Below, one piece after another: positions 1-5,311 of a stretch of DNA of 5,311 nucleotides. How positions within the stretch are numbered: the first letter of the stretch is position 1; each line of letters opens with the position of its first letter. The DNA comes from Helicobacteraceae bacterium. Lineage in GTDB: Bacteria; Campylobacterota; Campylobacteria; Campylobacterales; Sulfurimonadaceae. The translations under genes and the position numbers were made by a program. The notes beneath the pieces were generated by a model, which saw only the letters and a list, made by a program, of their open reading frames with translations, did not search any database and was not told the origin of the DNA. Where the stretch lies: assembly GCA_027081565.1 (NCBI GenBank), contig JALWKG010000131.1, forward strand, positions 1 to 5,311, given 5' to 3'.

Positions 1-2036
1 GCTTTTGGTACCAATGGAAAACTCATCTCGACATTACTCGAAGCCGTCTGCGTTGCAGAGACACGTACGGCATTTCCATTTTGGTCTATTATATATGGCA
101 ATGAGTACGACTCATAACCACGTACTGAGCCTAGACCACCCATATAGAAACCTTCTGCCTGAGGCAAGAAACCTGTGTCTGCCGCAGCAAAGTAACGGTT
201 TTTCCATCTGAAGATCGCATCGAAACCAATGTATTCCTGAAGACCATTGTACTTGTTGATGGTACTACGGCTTTTAAAGAAGTTGGCATCAGCACCGATC
301 CCCGCTTTTTCAAATGATTGAGAGATAGCCCAACCACGACGTGGCAGATAGTAATCATCTGTATTATCAAAATTAGCACTGATGGTCACCGAGCTTTTGT
401 TATAACTCTCAAAATACTGTTTGAGCTGCGGGTTTAATACAAAGTAGTTAGGATCAATATCATCATAACTCACCGAAGCATAGTTGTAACCCAAGTAACC
501 ACTGATAAAACGGGTGAAACGATGTCCTATACCCATAGTAATACCATCAGAGTTAACCGTATAGTCGTTGTACTCATAGATCGACTTGTAGATCGAGAAA
601 TTACCACTGAAATCACTGTCGTTCAGACGAGGGTTGGAGATGTTAAATGAGTAGTTTTTGGTACGCTGAGAATGTTCTACCTTGATACCAACATTGATAC
701 CAGAGCCAAAGAGGTTTCTGTCATTGACACCCACACTCAGTAAGATACCGCCATAGGAGCCGTAACCACCACCCAGTTGAATATTACCTGTCGGTGCCTC
801 TTTGACCTTAACCACAAGATCCATAGTACGCTCATCGATACGTTTCTCTTCTATGGTAGAACTTTCAAAAAAGCCTGTACGTCCCAGTGAGTTTTTAGAG
901 TCACGAAGGTCTGTCAGGTTGTAACGCTCACCCGGTCCAAGGTAGAGTTCACGGCGGATAATCCGGTCTAGTGTCCTACCATTTCCAGCAATAATAACGT
1001 TACGGATGTAGACTTTTTCACCTGGGGTGATACGAAATACTACCTCAACAGTCTTGTTCTCTTTATCTTTACGCAGGTCAGGTACGACCTGAACAAAAGC
1101 GTATCCCAAGTCAGCGATCTTGGTCTTAATACGATCAGCATCTTCACGGAAGGTCTTGATATTAAAGGGCTCTTGTAACTTAAGTCGAACCACTTCTCGC
1201 AAAATCGCCTCATCAATGACCTCTTTTTGTTGTGAGAGCACGATCCCGCTGGTACGGTAGACATCACCTTCGCTTATCTGGTAGCTCATCTGTGCTGTAT
1301 AAGAGTCAAAGTCGACGCGGGAAAAAGGCTCATCGATCTTAGCATCGAGGTAACCATATTGCATATAGACATCACGAATACGTAGAGGGTCATAACCCAA
1401 CTCTGCCAACTGCATCTTACCGTCATTACGACCCCAGAACCAACCCATCCACTGATGGGCTTTGTTGGCGATCTGTGGCTCAAAGACTTCCGCCTCCAGT
1501 CCTTCATTACCAGAGTATTGCATCTCTTCGATAATAATAGTCTCACCTTCGTTGACTTTGAACTCAACTGCAACACTTCCATTGTCTAGGTATTCTGTCT
1601 CGATCTCAACAACAGAGTCGATCTTTCCCTCTTGTGACAACGCAGCAATAATACGTTTTTTAGCTTCCAAAAGACGCTTCTCATCATAAAGCGCCCCTTT
1701 TTTGATCTGCAAGAGAGAGCTTTGGACATCTTTATCACTCTCTTTCCAACCACTCATAGAGATCTTTGAGATAATAGGCTTCTCTACAAAGTGAAAGATC
1801 ACCACCCCATCTTTTTCATCAACCCAGATATCCGTAAAGTAACCCTGTTTGTAAAACTTCTTAACAGAAGCGTCTACCGCCTCAAGATCAAGAGGTTCTC
1901 CCTCTCTGATGCTCAACATGCTTTTGGCTATAGACTCAGAGATGTGAACCATACCGACAAATTTTATCTCCGTTATCGTGGTCGCGAATAGTGGCAGTGA
2001 TAACATGAGTGCCGAAACGGCATGTATAAACTTCAT
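1..2036 (-). CDS. bamA: Outer membrane protein assembly factor BamA (3' end outside window)
   Basis: BamA (YaeT/Omp85) inserts beta-barrel proteins into the outer membrane. The frame is open without a stop from ATG at 2036 to the left edge, giving 678 codons; perhaps 60-100 C-terminal residues are missing. An in-frame TAG at 2058-2060 excludes a longer N-terminus, and GAAAGAGA at 2047-2040 is a modest ribosome-binding site. Residues 1-18 form a signal peptide ending PLFA. Five POTRA repeats follow at about 20-87, 88-165, 166-257, 258-338 and 339-413. POTRA3 carries the insert WFWGRNDGKMQL seen in epsilonproteobacterial BamA, and POTRA5 contains NVIIAGNGRT at 346-355. The 16-strand barrel begins near 417 (GNIQLGGGYG). 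The L6-loop signature, VRGF in most Omp85 proteins, reads VRGY at 638-641 within GLGSVRGYES, so the Arg that reaches into the barrel is kept. The gene is divergent from tyrA. The family call is very secure; the truncation is only the window edge. Confidence 0.96.
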   Translation of the reverse strand, partial: MKFIHAVSALMLSLPLFATTITEIKFVGMVHISESIAKSMLSIREGEPLDLEAVDASVKKFYKQGYFTDIWVDEKDGVVIFHFVEKPIISKISMSGWKESDKDVQSSLLQIKKGALYDEKRLLEAKKRIIAALSQEGKIDSVVEIETEYLDNGSVAVEFKVNEGETIIIEEMQYSGNEGLEAEVFEPQIANKAHQWMGWFWGRNDGKMQLAELGYDPLRIRDVYMQYGYLDAKIDEPFSRVDFDSYTAQMSYQISEGDVYRTSGIVLSQQKEVIDEAILREVVRLKLQEPFNIKTFREDADRIKTKIADLGYAFVQVVPDLRKDKENKTVEVVFRITPGEKVYIRNVIIAGNGRTLDRIIRRELYLGPGERYNLTDLRDSKNSLGRTGFFESSTIEEKRIDERTMDLVVKVKEAPTGNIQLGGGYGSYGGILLSVGVNDRNLFGSGINVGIKVEHSQRTKNYSFNISNPRLNDSDFSGNFSIYKSIYEYNDYTVNSDGITMGIGHRFTRFISGYLGYNYASVSYDDIDPNYFVLNPQLKQYFESYNKSSVTISANFDNTDDYYLPRRGWAISQSFEKAGIGADANFFKSRSTINKYNGLQEYIGFDAIFRWKNRYFAAADTGFLPQAEGFYMGGLGSVRGYESYSLPYIIDQNGNAVRVSATQTASSNVEMSFPLVPK

Positions 2037-2143
2037 CAGTCTCTTTCGTGAGTATCTCTAAAAAACCGCGCTCTGCGAGGTGACTTTTCAAAAACACTAT
2101 ATCAACAGTTTTAGGCTGTGATTTTAACAGTAGTAGCATTAAC

Positions 2144-2165
2144 ATAGGGTAAATAGATTCCCTAT
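2144..2165. repeat. Inverted repeat ATAGGG-N10-CCCTAT in divergent promoter region
   Basis: The two six-base arms are perfect reverse complements separated by ten bases (2150-2159, AT-rich). The dyad lies between the likely promoters of bamA and tyrA. Half-site centres are 16 bp apart, which would suit a dimeric DNA-binding regulator. A six-base dyad in AT-rich sequence can also arise by chance, and there is no T-run that would make it a terminator. Confidence 0.3.
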
Positions 2166-2228
2166 AGTAGCGATTTCTAAGATATTTATACAGAGCTATG
2201 AGTTATGATTACAAACGATTAAAAAGTA

Positions 2229-2239
2229 GTGAGGTTTAT
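2229..2239 (+). promoter_or_regulatory. Ribosome-binding site that decides the tyrA start
   Basis: GTGAGG at 2229-2234 stands five bases before ATG 2240, a good Shine-Dalgarno match and spacing. The alternative in-frame ATG at 2198 has only a poor purine stretch in front of it. It would also add 14 charged residues before the beta strand that begins the NAD-binding fold. The site therefore supports the shorter protein. Confidence 0.7.
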
Positions 2240-3073
2240 ATGAAAATTGGTATTGTTGGATTAGGGTTGATGGGCGGCTCTTTAGCTCTTAGTCTCCAAA
2301 AGCTCGCCTTTGTCAAAGAAGTCTATGGTCTCGATCACAACTCACAACATCAACAAGAAGCACTCAAACTGGGTCTGGTCAAAGACTTTATAGATTTTGA
2401 GACCCTTTGCAGTATGGATGTCATTGTTTTAGCCATCCCTGTAAACGGGGTCATACGGTCACTTCAAGACCTTGAAGGAAAGATAGCTCCTTCTACAACT
2501 GTCATCGACTTGGGAAGTACCAAAGAGGTCATTGTTAAAGCCGTACCTCAAAGTATACGCCAAAACTTTGTCGCTGCACACCCTATGACGGGAACAGAGC
2601 ATAATGGTCCCGCAGCAGCATTTGACGGTCTCTATCATGATAAGGTCGTGGTCTTATGTGATCTGGAAGAGTCCGGAACCCAACAACAAGAGGTCGCCGT
2701 ACGTATCTTCTCGGGGATCCACATGCGTCTGAGCTATATGCATGCCCATGAGCATGATCGCCACGCCGCCTTTATCTCACACATGCCACACGTCATCTCC
2801 TACTCAATAGCCAACACCGTTTTAGCCCAAGAGGACAAGTACAACATTTTAGCTATGGCAGCAGGGGGGTTTCGTTCGATGAGCCGCCTTGCCAAATCAT
2901 CTCCCCACATGTGGGAAGATATCTTTAGACAAAACAGGGGTAATCTTCTCGATGCCATCGAACTTTTTCAAGCAGAACTCGATGCCTTTAAAAAAGATAT
3001 CAAAAATGAAGAGTGGGATAAAGTCAGTGAAAAGATGCATAAAGGCAATGAGCTTGAAGAGATCTTCTCATAA
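2240..3073 (+). CDS. tyrA: Prephenate dehydrogenase TyrA
   Basis: This enzyme oxidatively decarboxylates prephenate to 4-hydroxyphenylpyruvate with NAD(P)+ in tyrosine biosynthesis, in the cytoplasm. From ATG 2240 it is 277 residues, normal for a stand-alone TyrA with neither chorismate mutase nor ACT domain. The Rossmann glycine motif GLGLMGGS is at 7-14, and Asp32 at the end of strand beta2 suggests preference for NAD over NADP. Family motifs follow: DLGSTKE (90-96), HPMTGTE (114-120), SHMPH (180-184) and AAGGFRSMSRLAKSSPHMW (207-225). The conserved histidines and Arg212 match catalytic and prephenate-binding positions known in the family; the residue mapping is by motif, not alignment. Use of arogenate cannot be excluded from sequence. 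The C-terminal part is the helical dimerisation domain. A start at 2198 (291 aa) is possible but less likely. The gene converges on the Bat operon with two bases between stop codons. Confidence 0.95.
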   Translation: MKIGIVGLGLMGGSLALSLQKLAFVKEVYGLDHNSQHQQEALKLGLVKDFIDFETLCSMDVIVLAIPVNGVIRSLQDLEGKIAPSTTVIDLGSTKEVIVKAVPQSIRQNFVAAHPMTGTEHNGPAAAFDGLYHDKVVVLCDLEESGTQQQEVAVRIFSGIHMRLSYMHAHEHDRHAAFISHMPHVISYSIANTVLAQEDKYNILAMAAGGFRSMSRLAKSSPHMWEDIFRQNRGNLLDAIELFQAELDAFKKDIKNEEWDKVSEKMHKGNELEEIFS

Positions 3074-3092
3074 GATCAAGGCAAGATCTTAT
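3070..3092. terminator. Possible bidirectional terminator hairpin at tyrA/bat convergence
   Basis: ATAAGATC (3070-3077) pairs perfectly with GATCTTAT (3085-3092) around the seven-base loop AAGGCAA. The hairpin contains the tyrA TAA stop (3071-3073) and the complement of the TGA stop of the minus-strand gene (3076-3078). Eight mostly A-T pairs make a weak stem, and neither side is followed by a solid U-run, so termination efficiency is doubtful. Its placement exactly between converging genes is what makes the role plausible. Confidence 0.35.
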
Positions 3093-4416
3093 ATAAATGG
3101 ATTTTAGCCCCATTTTCTTGAGGTAAAAAAGTATTTTTAGTCTTCTTATTTTGAAGAGCAGCGCTCTTATGCTTTTGATCTATATAAGCGTTCAGCACAC
3201 GAGTAACATTTTCCCCTTTTATACTATTTAAGTAGCTGACAACTGCTTTCAAGTTCTCATTTGTCTCCTGATCATACTGGTATTTTAAGGATTTCCTGTA
3301 AGCTGTTTCTGCCTCTCTTAAATGCTCCACATCATGAAGTTGCACTAAGGCATTACCCAAGTTATGATACAACATATGATTTGAAACACGATCAACAAAA
3401 TGTATGGAGCGATAAAGTGCCACCGCTCTTTTGTAATCACCCATCTTATAATAACTGTTGGCAGCATTATAAATAGCCTCTTTACTTTCATATTTCAAAC
3501 CATAGTTTTCAAACACCTTAGCACTGCTCCTAAACTTTGTATCATCATAAAAGTGTACTGCACGATCTAATACTTGATAATCTAAAAGACCTGCTTCAGC
3601 CTTTTCTGAAAAGAGCAACATTCCGAGAAGCAAAACTTGCGGAAGATAGTATTTTTCACCACGATGAAAAGAGCTACTTGCCAAAATAAACATTAACATC
3701 GAAAAACCAATAGGTATCGCAAAAAGATACACATAAATAGGTTTTTCAGCAACTTCCACTTGCGAGGAAAGTGCATGAAGACGATTACTAAGGGTATCTT
3801 GAGTAGTGACAATATAAAGGGTATCTATAGTCCCTGTTATCTCTGACTGATATTTGGAGAGTCTCTTATTCTCTTTTTCATCAACCAAGATCACAAGTTG
3901 TTTTCTTTTTTCAGGTTCCCACAGTGTTGCTACTGCCTTCATAAGACGTTGTGTATCTAAAGCACCTAAAGAAAATCGAAGCTCTTTCATTTGAGATCTA
4001 AGAAAGCTATAATCAGAGGTAGGTGGTGATAACAGATAACTTTCTTCAGCATAGACAATCACACCAACTTTGAGTCTATCAAGATCTTCAAGTGTCTTTA
4101 TCAGGGCCTCTTTACTTTTTTCTGCACCTTCATCTACACCTAAGGCAACATAGACCGTATCGTTTTTAACGTCAATTTTTGCACTGCCTTTTTCAACCAC
4201 AGGTCCAGCAAGAGATATGATCATAAAAAGCAGCATTAAAAAGTAGAAGAGATTACGTGTCTTTGTAGAAAACTGATCACTGTCGACCTGTAACTTTTCA
4301 AGTATTCTTGGTGAAAAGTGCGCTTCTACTTTCTCTTTTTGAGTTAATAACATTCCAAAAAGTATCACCAATATTGGTAACATCATATAGATAAACTCTG
4401 GATGTAAAAAACTCAA
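3076..4416 (-). CDS. batB: BatB-like membrane protein: degenerate VWA domain fused to BatC-like TPR tail
   Basis: This 446-residue inner-membrane protein belongs to the Bat (aerotolerance-type) family, whose exact function is unsettled; roles in stress resistance and envelope or protein-complex maturation have been proposed. Hydrophobic segments are at about 10-24, 56-72, 227-247 and 258-270. A VWA-type domain lies between the second and third (about 86-215). Two or three TPR-like helical repeats occupy about 278-380, clearest at 312-340 and 346-379. Positive charges lie in the 25-55 and 250-255 loops, so by the positive-inside rule both VWA and TPR parts face the periplasm. The VWA metal site is broken: the DxSxS position reads ALGVDEGAE (91-99), although Asp179 may keep the third ligand site. 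The start is TTG at 4416, overlapping the upstream stop as TTGA, with AGGTG five bases before it. MSFLHPEF and the following membrane segment look like the family's N-terminus, which supports this start over the ATGs at codons 11 and 12. The C-terminal 60 residues are polar and not recognised. Confidence 0.82.
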   Translation of the reverse strand: MSFLHPEFIYMMLPILVILFGMLLTQKEKVEAHFSPRILEKLQVDSDQFSTKTRNLFYFLMLLFMIISLAGPVVEKGSAKIDVKNDTVYVALGVDEGAEKSKEALIKTLEDLDRLKVGVIVYAEESYLLSPPTSDYSFLRSQMKELRFSLGALDTQRLMKAVATLWEPEKRKQLVILVDEKENKRLSKYQSEITGTIDTLYIVTTQDTLSNRLHALSSQVEVAEKPIYVYLFAIPIGFSMLMFILASSSFHRGEKYYLPQVLLLGMLLFSEKAEAGLLDYQVLDRAVHFYDDTKFRSSAKVFENYGLKYESKEAIYNAANSYYKMGDYKRAVALYRSIHFVDRVSNHMLYHNLGNALVQLHDVEHLREAETAYRKSLKYQYDQETNENLKAVVSYLNSIKGENVTRVLNAYIDQKHKSAALQNKKTKNTFLPQENGAKIHLYKILP

Positions 4417-4426
4417 ACCTGCACCT
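4413..4426 (-). promoter_or_regulatory. Translational coupling site: TTGA stop/start overlap with AGGTG ribosome-binding site
   Basis: On the minus strand, AGGTG (4426-4422) precedes TTG (4416-4414) by five bases. The final A of TTGA (4413) completes the TGA stop of the batA-like gene. The ribosome-binding site lies within the last codons of the upstream gene (Q-V-Q-V). This arrangement normally lets ribosomes finishing one gene start the next, and it is the reason to accept a rare TTG start. Confidence 0.7.
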
Positions 4427-5297
4427 GTCTGTTACGTAGATAGATCAGCATAAGAAAAAGTAAAAATGAGGAAAAAAGAGGAAAAACATAAAAATACTCT
4501 TTGAAATCAGTTTCAAACTGATTCACCTCCTCAAGCCTATCAATCTCCTCCAATATACTACTTAAATCCTCACTGTTTTCAAGTTGGTAGAATCCACCAC
4601 CACTTCCTTCTGCAAACTTTTTTAGAGAATCACTACTGTTGACATCAGTAGAAAGGCGTAATCCATACAGATGGATACCTTGTTCTTTATAAACTTGTAA
4701 TAGATTTTGGGCGTTCACAGTACTGTTCATCTCATGGTTTTGCCCTATCACAACAACAACCTTCAACCCCTCTGATATACTTTTAAAAGAGCCAATCGCT
4801 ATGTTTAAGACCTTTTCCAATGAACCTTTGGTTCCTTCTCTTTGACTTTTATCTAAAACAAGTTTCAGCGCCTTAGTACTCGATGTAAACGGAGTGGCTA
4901 AATAAGGAGAGCTGTTCAAAAAACTCACCCCAAATATACTACTCTTTTCATCCTCTATAAAAGTAGCAACCTGTTCTTTTAGCGATGGAAATGTCAAAAG
5001 CGGCGCTTCTGCATTCTTAGCGTTCTCCAGTATAAAAAGTATGGAACGTTCTTTGTCTGCTGCGAGTGTAATCGTTTGGTCACGAACAGGAGACATCATC
5101 GCCAGCACCAGCAAAGAGAGTGCTATCCATTTTAACCAAAGGAGTATGGTCCAAACAGGGCTTTTTTCTTGATGTAAAATATTAATATGGGGAAAGTAGA
5201 GTGCTCGAGAACGCAGTTTACAGTAAGCATCACAAGCTATAAAGATGACTATAAGTGTAAATAGCTTTGGGTATTCAAAATAAAGTCCCTCAAACAT
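4413..5297 (-). CDS. batA: BatA-like VWA-fold membrane protein, MIDAS motif lost
   Basis: The protein has 294 residues, close to the length of BatA-type proteins. Hydrophobic segments lie at about 11-24, 48-69 and 268-287. A VWA-like domain fills about 84-255 and, judging from the basic loop at 27-46 and the basic C-terminus (RNRQVQV), faces the periplasm. The match to BatA rests on architecture and on GGGFYQLENSEDLSSILEE with EIDRLEE just after (233-257), a region typical of BatA-like proteins. The metal-ion site has been lost: the DxSxS position after strand 1 reads ENAKN (91-95) and the usual TDG after strand 4 reads IGQ (184-186), while Thr156 may remain. It therefore probably binds partners without Mg2+, or acts structurally. 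It is coupled to the BatB/TPR gene by a four-base overlap and is itself preceded closely by unseen sequence, so it is not the first gene of the operon. MoxR and DUF58 genes would be expected upstream. The ATG at 5297 is preceded by GAGATGG at a workable distance. Confidence 0.8.
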   Translation of the reverse strand: MFEGLYFEYPKLFTLIVIFIACDAYCKLRSRALYFPHINILHQEKSPVWTILLWLKWIALSLLVLAMMSPVRDQTITLAADKERSILFILENAKNAEAPLLTFPSLKEQVATFIEDEKSSIFGVSFLNSSPYLATPFTSSTKALKLVLDKSQREGTKGSLEKVLNIAIGSFKSISEGLKVVVVIGQNHEMNSTVNAQNLLQVYKEQGIHLYGLRLSTDVNSSDSLKKFAEGSGGGFYQLENSEDLSSILEEIDRLEEVNQFETDFKEYFYVFPLFSSFLLFLMLIYLRNRQVQV

Positions 5298-5311
5298 CTA
5301 CCATCTCAAGG
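5298..5311 (-). other. Probable end of an upstream operon gene, frame undecided
   Basis: On the minus strand this end reads into the batA-like start with no room for a promoter. All three frames close quickly: TGA at 5308-5306, TAG at 5300-5298, or TGA at 5292-5290, the last overlapping the batA-like ATG by eight bases. One of these is probably the stop of the preceding gene, but 14 bases cannot tell which. The stretch also supplies the likely ribosome-binding site (GAGATGG) for the batA-like gene. Confidence 0.3.

Larger units (their letters stand above)
2037..2239. promoter_or_regulatory. Divergent bamA/tyrA intergenic region
   Basis: About 200 bases separate the two divergent start codons, so promoters for both genes should lie here. 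Toward bamA, TATAGT (minus strand, 2101-2096) matches TATAAT at 5 of 6 positions and lies about 60 bases before the ATG, but has no good -35 box. Toward tyrA, TATTTATA near 2183-2190 and TATGAT at 2204-2209 are -10-like, again without a clear -35. Weak -35 boxes are common in Campylobacterota, so neither is decisive. I see no small RNA gene or convincing small ORF here. The promoter positions are inferred from sequence only. Confidence 0.4.

Noticed and set aside
1..5. Possible truncation or pseudogene status of bamA
   Set aside because: The frame is intact up to the window edge; the missing end reflects where the window was cut.
131..1689. Several short frames of 75-98 codons on both strands within bamA
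   Set aside because: They are out-of-frame shadows of a continuous, well-conserved BamA reading frame and show no domain of their own.
1936..2145. Minus-strand 69-codon frame beginning in the bamA leader (MLMLLLLKSQPK...)
   Set aside because: It overlaps the bamA signal-peptide and POTRA1 coding region out of frame by 101 bases, has only a weak ribosome-binding site and resembles no family I know. An upstream regulatory ORF cannot be fully excluded.
2198..2239. Longer tyrA start adding 14 residues
   Set aside because: The ribosome-binding site is poor, the extension is not needed by the fold, and there is a strong GAGG motif before ATG 2240.
2889..3476. Short plus-strand frames within tyrA and opposite the BatB-like gene
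   Set aside because: They are shadows of the true frames, with no recognisable product or start signal.

Overview
The window looks like a piece of a Campylobacterota (epsilonproteobacterial) chromosome of moderate to low GC, probably a Sulfurovum/Sulfurimonas-type organism. That placement is an inference. It rests on a BamA with epsilon-type POTRA sequence running divergently from a stand-alone prephenate dehydrogenase tyrA. I recall the same bamA/tyrA neighbourhood in Campylobacter jejuni. No RNA genes, CRISPR arrays or insertion sequences were seen.

Layout: (1) 1-2036, minus strand: bamA, the outer-membrane protein insertase. It lacks its C-terminal end, which lies beyond the left edge. 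(2) 2037-2239: divergent intergenic region with possible promoters and an ATAGGG-N10-CCCTAT dyad. (3) 2240-3073, plus strand: tyrA, with a start preferred 14 codons downstream of the longest ORF start. (4) 3070-3092: a perfect 8-bp hairpin that contains the stop codons of the two converging genes. (5) 3076-4416, minus strand: a BatB-like membrane protein with a degenerate von Willebrand A (VWA) domain fused to a TPR (BatC-like) tail; it starts with TTG. (6) 4413-5297, minus strand: a BatA-like VWA membrane protein. It overlaps the next gene by four bases (TTGA), so the two form a translationally coupled operon entered from beyond the right edge.

The bamA and tyrA genes are housekeeping genes: envelope biogenesis and tyrosine synthesis. 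The right half is the distal part of a Bat ('Bacteroides aerotolerance'-type) operon. Such operons usually also encode a MoxR AAA+ ATPase and a DUF58 protein, which would be expected to the right of this window. The most notable points are that both VWA domains have lost the metal-binding (MIDAS) DxSxS motif, and that the BatB/TPR fusion keeps an internal segment resembling a signal peptide with an AEA motif at the junction. This could be the relic of a gene fusion or a live processing site.
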